From Myxococcales bacterium (lineage in GTDB: Bacteria; Myxococcota_A; UBA9160; JALSIO01), in the NCBI GenBank assembly GCA_026989995.1, contig JALSIO010000119.1:1-5375 (forward strand): a stretch of 5,375 nucleotides of DNA. Direction: 5' to 3'. The translations under genes were made by a program, and so were the position numbers. The notes beneath the pieces are model-generated. The model made no database searches, was not told where the DNA came from, and worked only from the letters and a program-made list of their open reading frames with translations. Shown piece by piece: positions 1 through 5,375 of the stretch (position 1 is the stretch's first letter; each line of letters starts with the position of its first letter).

Positions 1-852
1 GATCTCGAGACCATCGAGGTGGACCACTTCCGGGGCCCGAGCTCCGGTGGGGGGTGGCGCCACGTCTTCGGCGGGCACGTGCTCGGCCAGGCGCTCGTGG
101 CGGCGAGCCGCACCGTCTCGGGGCGGATGGTCCACTCCCTCCACGCCTACTTCCTGCGCCCCGGGGACCCGGAGCACCCCATCCTCTACGAGGTCGATCG
201 GATCCGCGACGGGAAGAGCTTCACGACCCGCCGGGTGGTCGCGATCCAGCACGGCCGGGCCATCTTCAACATGTCGGCCTCCTTCCAGGTGGAGGAGTCC
301 GGCTTCGAGCACCAGGCCGCCATGCCCGATGTCCCCGGCCCGGAGGAGCTCGAGCCGGAAATCGAGCTGCGGCGCCGCGAGGCCCACCGCGTCCCGGAGG
401 CGTGGCGCCACCTCTTCGTCCGGGAGCGCCCCGTCCAGGTGCGCCCGGTGGAGCCCCTCTCCTTCTTCGACACCGGCAAACGGCCTCCGTACTCCCACGT
501 GTGGCTGCGGGCGGCCGACCGACTGCCGGACGATCCCGTCCTCCACCGCGCGGTGCTCGCCTACGCCTCGGACCTCACCCTCCTCGACACATCCATCCTG
601 CCGCACCCCGTGGCCTTTCCGGATCCGCGGCTGCAGACCGCGAGCCTCGACCACGCGATGTGGTTCCACCGCCCCTTCCGCGCCGACGAGTGGCTTCTCT
701 ACGCCATGGACAGCCCGAGCGCCTCCGGCGCCCGGGGCCTGAGCCGCGGGAGCCTCTACCGCCAGGACGGCACGCTGGTGGCCTCCTGCGCCCAGGAGGG
801 CCTGATCCGCCTCCACCGCGAGCCCCGGGAGACCGCCGCGGAGGGCGGCTAG
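1..852 (+). CDS. tesB: Acyl-CoA thioesterase II (TesB/ACOT8 family), 5'-truncated
   Basis: Hydrolyses acyl-CoA to free fatty acid plus CoA in the cytoplasm; the family is a double hot-dog fold. The frame is open from base 1 to the TAG at 850-852, giving 283 residues. The first residues read DLETIEVDHFRG and align with the NLEKIEEGLFRG region of E. coli TesB as I recall it, so about 12 residues are missing and the GTG at 19-21 is internal. Visible family motifs are VFGGHVLGQAL (residues 22-32), YFLRPGD, and WFHRPF (221-226). The E. coli triad Asp204/Thr228/Gln278 corresponds to Asp191 (YASD), Ser215 (ASLDH) and Gln265 (CAQEG). Ser for Thr resembles the ACOT8-like branch. The C-terminus runs about 10 residues past the usual QEG-hydrophobic-R end. 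The gene converges on the minus-strand genes with one base between stops. The family call is very secure; the physiological substrate is not. Confidence 0.95.
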   Translation, partial: DLETIEVDHFRGPSSGGGWRHVFGGHVLGQALVAASRTVSGRMVHSLHAYFLRPGDPEHPILYEVDRIRDGKSFTTRRVVAIQHGRAIFNMSASFQVEESGFEHQAAMPDVPGPEELEPEIELRRREAHRVPEAWRHLFVRERPVQVRPVEPLSFFDTGKRPPYSHVWLRAADRLPDDPVLHRAVLAYASDLTLLDTSILPHPVAFPDPRLQTASLDHAMWFHRPFRADEWLLYAMDSPSASGARGLSRGSLYRQDGTLVASCAQEGLIRLHREPRETAAEGG

Positions 853-867
853 GCTAGGCCTCCGCGG
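836..867. terminator. Candidate bidirectional terminator hairpin over convergent stops
   Basis: CCGCGGAGG at 836-844 and CCTCCGCGG at 859-867 form a perfect 9-bp inverted repeat with a 14-nt loop. The loop contains both stop codons: TAG at 850-852 on plus and the complement of TAG at 854-856 on minus. It is the only structure I see at this junction and could end or stabilise transcripts from either side. No T-run follows on either strand, so it is not a textbook intrinsic terminator. In DNA this GC-rich a 9-bp palindrome can also arise by chance within codons. Confidence 0.4.
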
Positions 868-1483
868 GGCCTCCACCGGCGTCCGAATCGAGACGCGCCT
901 CCACCTCCCGCAGGAAACGCTCGTAGTCGGCGCCCACCCAGTTGCGGTGGCGGCCCTCGCGGTAGCCGCGCGCATTCCACACGTACTTCCAGGCGTTGAG
1001 GCGGTTCTCGCGGCGCGCGTCGCGCTGCCGGATCACCCGAGCGGGGATGCCCACGACGATGGACCCGGGAGGAATCTTCGTTCCCTCGGTCACCACCGCA
1101 CCGGGCGCGACGATGGAGCCGGCACCGATGACCGCGCCGTCCATGAGGATGGCGCCGATGCCGATCAGGCAGTCGTCCTCCACCCGGGCTCCGTGCACCA
1201 CGGCGCGGTGGGTGATGGAGCAGAACTCCCCGATGTGGGCCGGAGCGTCGTAGCCCACGTGCACCACGACCTGGTCCTGGAGGTTGGTGTAGCGCCCCAC
1301 CCGGACCTCCTGGCACTCGGCCCGGATCACGCAACCCGGCCAGAGGGAGGCGTGCTCGGCCACCTCCACCCGGCCGTAGACGAGGGCCGTGGGGGCCACG
1401 AAGGCCGTGGGATCGATGCGCACCTCGGGGCCGAAGTCGCGGGGCGGGGAAGGCCGGTGGCCGGGCTCTCCGGCGGGGGCCAT
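854..1483 (-). CDS. Gamma-class carbonic anhydrase-like hexapeptide-repeat protein
   Basis: A 209-residue left-handed beta-helix protein of the gamma-CA/YrdA/PaaY/CaiE group, expected to be a cytoplasmic metal-binding trimer. The helix covers roughly residues 19-150. Three histidines match the zinc or iron ligands: His75 (VVVHV), His92 and His97 (THRAVVHG), the last two spaced five apart as in archaeal Cam (His117/His122). Arg54 and Gln69 (TNLQD) match Cam Arg59 and Gln75. The Cam Asp61 position is Glu56 (IRAEC), and no acidic proton-shuttle loop like that of Cam is visible. Residues 155-209 form a basic and aromatic tail (NRLNAWKYVW, then RHRNW), longer than the short end helix of YrdA-type proteins. 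The ATG at 1483 is supported by GGGAGG 10 nt upstream and by fold coverage. The gene lies 65 nt downstream of a small membrane protein gene and is probably co-transcribed. CO2 hydration is plausible, but many family members are inactive or act as acyltransferases, so the function is inferred. Confidence 0.88.
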   Translation of the reverse strand: MAPAGEPGHRPSPPRDFGPEVRIDPTAFVAPTALVYGRVEVAEHASLWPGCVIRAECQEVRVGRYTNLQDQVVVHVGYDAPAHIGEFCSITHRAVVHGARVEDDCLIGIGAILMDGAVIGAGSIVAPGAVVTEGTKIPPGSIVVGIPARVIRQRDARRENRLNAWKYVWNARGYREGRHRNWVGADYERFLREVEARLDSDAGGGPAEA

Positions 1484-1501
1484 GGGTGCGGATCCTCCCT
1501 C

Positions 1502-1541
1502 GTCCGGGGCACGCGCGGGGCTGCTGCACGCACCCCCGGAC
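1502..1541 (-). other. 8-bp inverted repeat in the spacer before the gamma-CA-like gene
   Basis: GTCCGGGG at 1502-1509 and CCCCGGAC at 1534-1541 are perfect complements separated by 24 nt. They lie in the 65-nt gap between the membrane-protein stop (1549) and the gamma-CA-like start (1483). On the minus-strand transcript this could fold into a stem that attenuates read-through or protects an mRNA end. There is no U-tract and the loop is long, so it may be a chance match in GC-rich DNA. I see no separate promoter in this gap. Confidence 0.25.
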
Positions 1542-1548
1542 CGGCTCG

Positions 1549-1896
1549 TCAGTGCGTCGCGTCCACCGTCCCCGCGCCGCCGGTCCCCGTGAGCTCGCGA
1601 ACCATCATCGCGAGGCTGACGCACAGTCCGCCGACGAAGATCACGAGCAGGAGCCCGAAGGCCACCACCGCCAGCCAGTTGCCGGCGGCGTGCGCCCGCG
1701 CCACGAGGTTCGCGAAGAGGCTCGCGAGGGCGACGTAGAGGGCGATCGTCGAGGCCCACTCGAGCACCGACCGCGCGCGCCCCCGCGGCAGGAAGGAGAC
1801 CACCAGCCAGCCGAGGACGACGAGGCCCGCGGCGGTGAAGCCCACCGGCCGGAGCACCGCGAGCAGTGCCTCGATCCCGCTGCCGCCGTCGCTCAC
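1549..1896 (-). CDS. Small three-TM membrane protein of unknown function
   Basis: I do not recognise this 115-residue protein. It has three long hydrophobic stretches at about residues 17-36, 44-66 and 73-97. A basic loop (PRGRARS, 37-43) follows the first, an Arg/His-containing turn (ARAHAAGN) separates the second and third, and a polar Gly/Thr-rich tail ends the chain. It has no signal-peptide cleavage site, cysteine pair or catalytic motif. The GTG start at 1896-1894 overlaps the transketolase TGA (shared GTGA, 4 nt). GGGAGG lies 5 nt upstream, inside the end of the transketolase gene, which argues for a real, translationally coupled gene. The same frame stays open far upstream through the transketolase gene, but that part is low-complexity shadow translation. 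The arginine after the first segment suggests a cytoplasmic side there; topology is otherwise uncertain. It could be a small inner-membrane partner of a neighbour or an unrelated passenger. Confidence 0.8.
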   Translation of the reverse strand: MSDGGSGIEALLAVLRPVGFTAAGLVVLGWLVVSFLPRGRARSVLEWASTIALYVALASLFANLVARAHAAGNWLAVVAFGLLLVIFVGGLCVSLAMMVRELTGTGGAGTVDATH

Positions 1897-3920
1897 GGGC
1901 GCCTCCCGAGGTGCTCGAGGGCCGCCGCCCGGACGGCCTCCGGGGTGAAACCGAAGTGCTCGGCGAGATCCCGCGCCGGTGCCGACGCGCCGAAGCGGTG
2001 GATGCCGTGGATCCGGGCGCGGGGGCCGAGGAGGGGCGCGTAGGCCAGGCCGCGGGAGGCCTCCACCGCCAGCACCGGCGTGCCGTCGGTGGGAACCACC
2101 CGGGCCCGCTCCTCGGGCGGCCGCTCCGCGAAGAGGTCCAGGCTGGGCATGGAGACCACCCGCACCGAGACCCCGTCGGCCCGCAGCGCCGCCGCGGCTT
2201 CCCGCGCCAGGGACACCTCCGACCCCGAGGCCACGAGCACGAGTTCGGGATCCCCGTCGGCCTCGTCCAGCACGTAGGCCCCCCGCCGCAGGTCCTCGAG
2301 GCCGAGCGGCCGTTCGCGGTGCAGGGCCGGCAGGGTCTGGCGGGAGAGCGCGAGGGCGACGGGGCGGTCCGAGAGCTCGATGGCCGCGGCCCAGGCGAGC
2401 GCCGTCTCCACCCCGTCCGCGGGCCGGATCACCACGAGCTCCGGCATGGCCCGGAGCGAGTCCAGGTGCTCGATCGGCTGGTGGGTCGGTCCGTCCTCGC
2501 CCAGGAAGATCGAGTCGTGGGTGAACACGAAGACCGACGGGCAGCCCATCAGCGCCGCCAGCCGGATCGAGGGGCGCATGTAGTCGCTGAAGACCAGAAA
2601 GGTCCCGGCGAAGGCCCGGAAGGTGCCGTCGAGGTTGATGCCGTTGGTGATCGCGGCCATGGCGTGCTCGCGAACCCCGTAGTGGATGTTGCGGCCGAGA
2701 TAGCGCTCCTCGCCCTCGCCCTGCCCGACGTCGCCCGCGGACTCGATCCGGGTGAGGTTGGAGCCGGCGAGGTCCGCCGAGCCGCCCACGAGACCCGGAA
2801 GCTCCTCGGCAAGCCGCTGGATCACGGCGTGGGAGTGCTTCCGGGTGGCGGCGTCCCGTCCGGCGAGCTCGGCTGCGAGCTTGGCCGGGAGATCCCGGGA
2901 GAGCACACCGGCGCGACAGGCCTCCCACTCCGCGGCCAGGGCCGGGTGGGCGCCGCGCCAGGCCTCGAGCGCCGCGTCGAGCTCGCGCCGTTCAGCCGCC
3001 CGCTCCGCCTTGCGCCGCTCGAAGTAGGCGCGCACGTCGTCCGGGACCAGGAAGGGGGGCTCCGCAGGCCAGCCGAGCGCCTCCCGGGTGCGCCGGACCT
3101 CCTCCGGCCCGAGCGGCGCTCCGTGGGCGGCGGGCGAGCCGGCCTTGCCGGGGCTCCCGAAGCCGATGGTGGTCCTCGCGATCACCAGGGAGGGGTGCTC
3201 CTCCTCGGAAGCCGCGGCGCGGAGCGCCGCGCGGAGGCCGGCGACGTCCTCGCCGTCGACCTCCTCGACGTGCCAGCGCTGCGCCTCGAAGCGGCGCCGC
3301 ACGTCCTCGGTGAAGGTCAGGTCGGTGGAGCCGTCGATGGTGATGCGATTGTCGTCGTAGACGTAGATGAGGTTCCCGAGGCGGAGGTGCCCGGCGAGGG
3401 AGGCCGCCTCCGAGGAGATCCCCTCCATGAGATCCCCGTCGCTCACGAGGGCGAAGACCCGGTGGAGGCCGGGCCCGCGGCCGTCGCGCGCGAAGCGGGC
3501 CCGGGCCATGCGGGCGGCGAGCGCCATTCCCACGCCGTGGCCGAAACCCTGGCCGAGGGGTCCCGTGGTGACCTCGACGCCGGGCGTGTGGCCGCGCTCC
3601 GGGTGGCCGGGAGTTCGCGAGCCGAGCTGGCGGAAGCGGCGGATCTCCTCGAGCGGAAGGTCGAAGCCGCAGAGGTGCAGGAGTGCGTAGAGCAGCATCG
3701 AGGCGTGGCCATTGCTCAGGATGAAGCGGTCCCGGAGCACCCAGTCGGGATCCTCGGGGTCGAAGCGGAGGTGGGCGTCGAAGAGCTCGAAGCCGACCCG
3801 GGCCAGGCCCATGGGGGCCCCGGGGTGTCCGGAGCGGGCGGCCTCCACGGCGTCGACGGCGAGGAAACGGATCGTGTTCTCGATGCGGGCGCGAAGCTCG
3901 GGAGTCGGCTCGGCTGCCAT
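1893..3920 (-). CDS. tkt: Transketolase (TPP-dependent)
   Basis: Transfers two-carbon ketol groups between sugar phosphates (EC 2.2.1.1) in the non-oxidative pentose phosphate pathway or Calvin cycle; cytoplasmic and normally a homodimer. The 675-residue length is typical of a full two-subunit-in-one bacterial enzyme. Family residues are present: His32 (SGHPGAPMG), His72 (SNGHAS), His106 (PGHPE), TPP/metal motif GDLMEG at 162-167 with Asn191, His266 (AAHGAPLG), substrate-binding RK at 360-361 and Ser381 (GGSADL), catalytic Glu418 (GVREHAM), His468, Asp476 and His480 (THDSIFLGEDGPTH), and Arg527 or Arg528 in LSRQ. The order is PP domain, pyrimidine domain, then the C-terminal domain from about residue 540. 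The ATG at 3920 fits the usual N-terminus (about 10 residues before RIENTIRFLAVDAV) and has GGAG 5 nt upstream. The frame remains open to 4082, but that extension is Pro/Arg/Gly-rich and covers a hairpin. The gene probably heads an operon with the two genes after it. No key residue is missing. Confidence 0.97.
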   Translation of the reverse strand: MAAEPTPELRARIENTIRFLAVDAVEAARSGHPGAPMGLARVGFELFDAHLRFDPEDPDWVLRDRFILSNGHASMLLYALLHLCGFDLPLEEIRRFRQLGSRTPGHPERGHTPGVEVTTGPLGQGFGHGVGMALAARMARARFARDGRGPGLHRVFALVSDGDLMEGISSEAASLAGHLRLGNLIYVYDDNRITIDGSTDLTFTEDVRRRFEAQRWHVEEVDGEDVAGLRAALRAAASEEEHPSLVIARTTIGFGSPGKAGSPAAHGAPLGPEEVRRTREALGWPAEPPFLVPDDVRAYFERRKAERAAERRELDAALEAWRGAHPALAAEWEACRAGVLSRDLPAKLAAELAGRDAATRKHSHAVIQRLAEELPGLVGGSADLAGSNLTRIESAGDVGQGEGEERYLGRNIHYGVREHAMAAITNGINLDGTFRAFAGTFLVFSDYMRPSIRLAALMGCPSVFVFTHDSIFLGEDGPTHQPIEHLDSLRAMPELVVIRPADGVETALAWAAAIELSDRPVALALSRQTLPALHRERPLGLEDLRRGAYVLDEADGDPELVLVASGSEVSLAREAAAALRADGVSVRVVSMPSLDLFAERPPEERARVVPTDGTPVLAVEASRGLAYAPLLGPRARIHGIHRFGASAPARDLAEHFGFTPEAVRAAALEHLGRRP
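1902..1907 (-). promoter_or_regulatory. Ribosome binding site of the small membrane protein gene
   Basis: GGGAGG on the minus strand, 5 nt before the GTG start at 1896. It lies within the last codons of the transketolase gene, as expected for a coupled downstream gene. It is the main evidence for choosing this GTG. Confidence 0.7.
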
Positions 3921-3940
3921 CGGGTCTCCGTTCCGCGCGG

Positions 3941-3951
3941 GGCGCGACCGG
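3941..3951 (-). repeat. Single inverted copy of the 14-nt repeat core in the tkt leader
   Basis: The minus strand reads CCGGTCGCGCC here, 20 nt before the transketolase ATG. These are the first 11 bases of the 14-nt unit repeated at 5293-5375, in opposite orientation relative to the downstream gene. A match of 11 bases is suggestive but can occur by chance in such GC-rich DNA. Confidence 0.3.
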
Positions 3952-3954
3952 TGT

Positions 3955-3998
3955 GCGGGCCGGGGGAGCGGCGCCAGCTTACCGCCTCCCCCGCCCGC
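3955..3998 (-). promoter_or_regulatory. Long GC stem-loop in the tkt leader
   Basis: Bases 3955-3971 pair with 3982-3998 to give 16 G-C or A-T pairs. There is one single-base bulge per arm (3961 and one of 3985/3986) and a 10-nt loop (3972-3981). It is by far the most stable-looking structure I see between genes, 34 nt upstream of the transketolase ATG. If transcribed, it would be a leader hairpin, an attenuator or the 3' end of the upstream epoxide hydrolase mRNA. No U-tract follows on the minus strand, so simple intrinsic termination is not clearly supported. I see no convincing -35/-10 pair nearby. Confidence 0.45.
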
Positions 3999-4045
3999 GA
4001 GACAGGGCATCCACGGCGGCTGCTCCCGCCCCCCTTGGGGTCGGC

Positions 4046-4079
4046 GTGCGGAGTTCCCTGCTCCCCGCGGCCTCCGCAC
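4046..4079 (-). terminator. Terminator-like inverted repeat after the epoxide hydrolase gene
   Basis: GTGCGGAG at 4046-4053 and CTCCGCAC at 4072-4079 are a perfect 8-bp inverted repeat with an 18-nt loop, starting 15 nt beyond the epoxide hydrolase TAG. The position suits a transcript-end structure. There is no T-run after it, so the call rests on location and pairing only. Together with the 3955-3998 stem it fills most of the 174-nt gap (3921-4094), in which I see no gene. Confidence 0.35.
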
Positions 4080-4094
4080 CACGGGGCGGCGGCC

Positions 4095-5261
4095 CTAGCG
4101 GGCGGGCCGGATCTCGCGGAAGAAGGCGCGCAGGTCCTCCACGAGCAGCTCCGGCTCCTCGAGGGCGGCGAAGTGGCCGCCCGACGGCATCTCCGTCCAG
4201 CGGCGGATGTCGAAGGCGGCCTCGGCCCAGCGACGCGGCGGCCGGATGATCTCCTTGGGAAAGATGGCCGCTCCCGTGGGCACCTCGACCCGGCCGTCGG
4301 CCGGCCCGAAGCGCCCGGCCCGCATCGTCTCGCAGTACAGGCGCATCGAGGAGGTGATGCTTCCCGTGACCCAGTAGATCATGATGTTGGTGAGCAGCTC
4401 GTCCCGCGTGAAGCGGCTCTCCACGTCCCCGCCACAGTCGCTCCAGGTCCGGAACTTCTCCACGATCCAGGCAGCGAGGCCGACCGGCGAGTCGTGCAGT
4501 GCGTACCCCAGGGTCTGGGGCTTCGTGCCCTGGATCTGCTGGTAGCCCGTCTCGTTCTTCTGAAAGGCCGCCATGTCCTGGAGCGCCCGGGCCTCGTGGG
4601 GGGCGAGTCCCTCGAGGGGGTTCGGATCCCCCGGTGGTGGTCCCGCCACGACCATGTTCAGGTGGATGCCGAGAACCCGCTCGGGCGCGAGCCGCCCGAG
4701 CAGCGTCGTCACGATGGCGCCCCAGTCGCCGCCCTGCGCGCCGTAGCGCCGATAGCCGAGCTTCTGCATCAGCGCGTCGAGGGTCTCCGCCACGGCCCGG
4801 ACGTCGAAGCCCGGCTTTCGAGGCGCATCCGAGAACCCGTAACCCGGCATCGAGGGGCAGACGACGTGGAAGGCGTCCTCCCGCCGGCCTCCGAAGCGCT
4901 CCGGATCCGTGAGCGGCTCGATGATCTTGTGGAACTCGAACACGGAGCCGGGCCAGCCATGGGTGATGAGCAGGGGAAGCGCGTCCTCGACGGGAGATCG
5001 CTGGTGGATGAAGTGCACGCGGAGCGGGCCCTCGGGGGATGCGACCTCGGTGCGGTAGTGATCGAAGCGGTTGAGCCGTGCCTCCTCCGCCCGCCAGTCG
5101 TACTCCTCGCGCCAGTAGCGGCAGAGCTCCTGCAGGTAGCCGAGCTCGGTCCCGTAGTCCCAGCCGGCAGCATCGAGCTCTCCGGGGTAGCGGGCCCGGG
5201 CCAGCCGCTCCCGCAGGTCCTCGAGCACGGAGTCCTCCACGCGGACCTCGAATCGTTCCAA
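4095..5261 (-). CDS. Epoxide hydrolase, EHN / microsomal (EPHX1-like) type
   Basis: An alpha/beta-hydrolase that opens epoxides to diols with water. It has the N-terminal EHN segment (about residues 2-108) typical of microsomal-type enzymes but lacks their N-terminal membrane anchor, so it is probably soluble and cytoplasmic. Visible elements are the oxyanion motif HGWPGS (101-106), nucleophile Asp179 in GAQGGDWGA, lid tyrosine Tyr296 in MIYWVTGS matching human Tyr299, acid Glu337 in FPKE matching Glu404, and His363 in GGHFAALEEP matching His431. The block ALHDSPVGLAAWIVEKF (254-270) is strongly characteristic. The 388-residue length is normal for bacterial members. The start is TTG at 5261-5259, chosen because GGGGAGG lies 6 nt upstream and MERFEV matches the usual N-terminus. 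The neighbouring transketolase is 174 nt downstream with hairpins between, so it is probably a separate unit. The substrate is unknown; xenobiotic or lipid epoxides are possible. Confidence 0.94.
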   Translation of the reverse strand: MERFEVRVEDSVLEDLRERLARARYPGELDAAGWDYGTELGYLQELCRYWREEYDWRAEEARLNRFDHYRTEVASPEGPLRVHFIHQRSPVEDALPLLITHGWPGSVFEFHKIIEPLTDPERFGGRREDAFHVVCPSMPGYGFSDAPRKPGFDVRAVAETLDALMQKLGYRRYGAQGGDWGAIVTTLLGRLAPERVLGIHLNMVVAGPPPGDPNPLEGLAPHEARALQDMAAFQKNETGYQQIQGTKPQTLGYALHDSPVGLAAWIVEKFRTWSDCGGDVESRFTRDELLTNIMIYWVTGSITSSMRLYCETMRAGRFGPADGRVEVPTGAAIFPKEIIRPPRRWAEAAFDIRRWTEMPSGGHFAALEEPELLVEDLRAFFREIRPAR

Positions 5262-5267
5262 CGCGCG

Positions 5268-5274
5268 CCTCCCC
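5268..5274 (-). promoter_or_regulatory. Ribosome binding site deciding the TTG start of the epoxide hydrolase
   Basis: GGGGAGG on the minus strand, 6 nt before TTG at 5261-5259. No ATG or GTG with similar support is near the expected N-terminus, so this site selects the rare start codon. The strong site may compensate for weak TTG initiation. Confidence 0.7.
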
Positions 5275-5292
5275 TTCTCCGGCCGCTCCCGA

Positions 5293-5375
5293 CCGGTCGC
5301 GCCGGGCCGGTCGCGCCGGGCCGGTCGCGCCGGGCCGGTCGCGCCGGGCCGGTCGCGCCGGGCCGGTCGCGCGCG
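5293..5375. repeat. 14-nt perfect tandem repeat, 5 full copies plus a partial one
   Basis: The unit CCGGTCGCGCCGGG repeats without a mismatch at 5293, 5307, 5321, 5335 and 5349. A sixth copy matches for 10 nt (5363-5372) before diverging to GCG at the window end. Each unit contains CCGG-TCGCG-CCGG, a short inverted repeat, and the joins (CCGGGCCGG) are also self-complementary, so single strands should fold readily. The array begins 32 nt upstream of the epoxide hydrolase start, where its promoter and leader would lie. It has no promoter-like AT-rich hexamers. The unit is not a multiple of three, and I see no gene across it. Confidence 0.92.

Noticed and set aside
1..9. GATC and CTCGAG at the very start as signs of a cloning junction
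   Set aside because: These short sites fall inside an intact TesB reading frame that aligns to the family, so they are ordinary coding sequence.
54..857. Plus-strand overlapping frame across the thioesterase (267 codons)
   Set aside because: It is a frame-shifted shadow of tesB with Arg/Pro/Gly repeats and no recognisable domain.
947..1738. Long plus-strand open frame (263 codons) antisense to the gamma-CA-like gene and membrane protein gene
   Set aside because: It is an antisense shadow caused by high GC. Its translation is Pro/Ala/His/Gly-rich with no family motif, and the minus-strand genes have clear motifs and ribosome sites.
1897..2928. Upstream extension of the small membrane protein frame through the transketolase gene, giving a 459-residue reading
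   Set aside because: The upstream part is low-complexity Arg/Gly/Ala/Pro and overlaps the well-supported transketolase in another frame. Only the last 115 codons have a ribosome site and protein-like composition.
854..3920. Idea that tkt, the membrane protein and the gamma-CA-like gene form a carbon-fixation (Calvin cycle) cluster
   Set aside because: No Rubisco, phosphoribulokinase, carboxysome or bicarbonate-transporter gene is in the window. Transketolase is also needed in the ordinary pentose phosphate pathway.
4027..4042. CCCC-TT-GGGG palindrome as a terminator or operator
   Set aside because: Only 4 bp pair across a 2-nt centre, which is too short for a stable hairpin and common in GC-rich DNA.
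3921..4082. In-frame N-terminal extension of transketolase by 54 residues
   Set aside because: The extension is Pro/Arg/Gly-rich, overlaps the 16-bp stem-loop and is absent from the usual family N-terminus. The ATG at 3920 has GGAG 5 nt upstream.
5293..5375. CRISPR array
   Set aside because: The repeats are contiguous 14-mers with no spacers, and no cas gene is present.

Overview
This window is very GC-rich chromosomal-type DNA (the first 60 bases are 72% G+C). It has strong Shine-Dalgarno sites, short gene spacings and G/C-dominated third codon positions. It looks like a fragment from a high-GC, free-living bacterium such as a myxobacterial/deltaproteobacterial-type or other soil or environmental lineage. 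The sequence alone does not fix the taxon. The window opens inside a gene and closes inside a tandem repeat, so it may be a whole short contig.

Layout from left to right: (1) plus strand, 1-852, an acyl-CoA thioesterase II (TesB/ACOT8 type) lacking about its first 12 residues. (2) The other four genes are on the minus strand and converge on it. In transcription order they are an EHN-type epoxide hydrolase (5261-4095, TTG start), a transketolase (3920-1893), an unrecognised 115-residue protein with three membrane segments (1896-1549, GTG start overlapping the transketolase stop), and a gamma-class carbonic-anhydrase-like hexapeptide protein (1483-854). The convergent stop codons are separated by a single base and sit in the loop of a perfect 9-bp inverted repeat.

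How the genes may work together: transketolase, membrane protein and gamma-CA-like protein look like one transcription unit (4-nt overlap, then a 65-nt gap). Transketolase moves two-carbon ketol units in the pentose phosphate or Calvin pathway. The gamma-CA-like protein could act on CO2/bicarbonate or on an acyl/CoA substrate. The small membrane protein has no assigned role. The epoxide hydrolase and thioesterase are degradative or detoxifying enzymes, and nothing here ties them to the central operon.

Non-coding content: the 174-nt gap upstream of transketolase holds two stem-loops, one of them 16 bp. Directly upstream of the epoxide hydrolase is a perfect 14-nt tandem repeat (5 full copies plus 10 nt) that runs almost to the window edge. 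An 11-nt core of that unit recurs in inverted orientation in the transketolase leader. I see no RNA genes, CRISPR arrays, insertion sequences or clear phage or defence genes. Most of the window is ordinary metabolism. The least explained parts are the small membrane protein with its gamma-CA partner and the tandem repeat.
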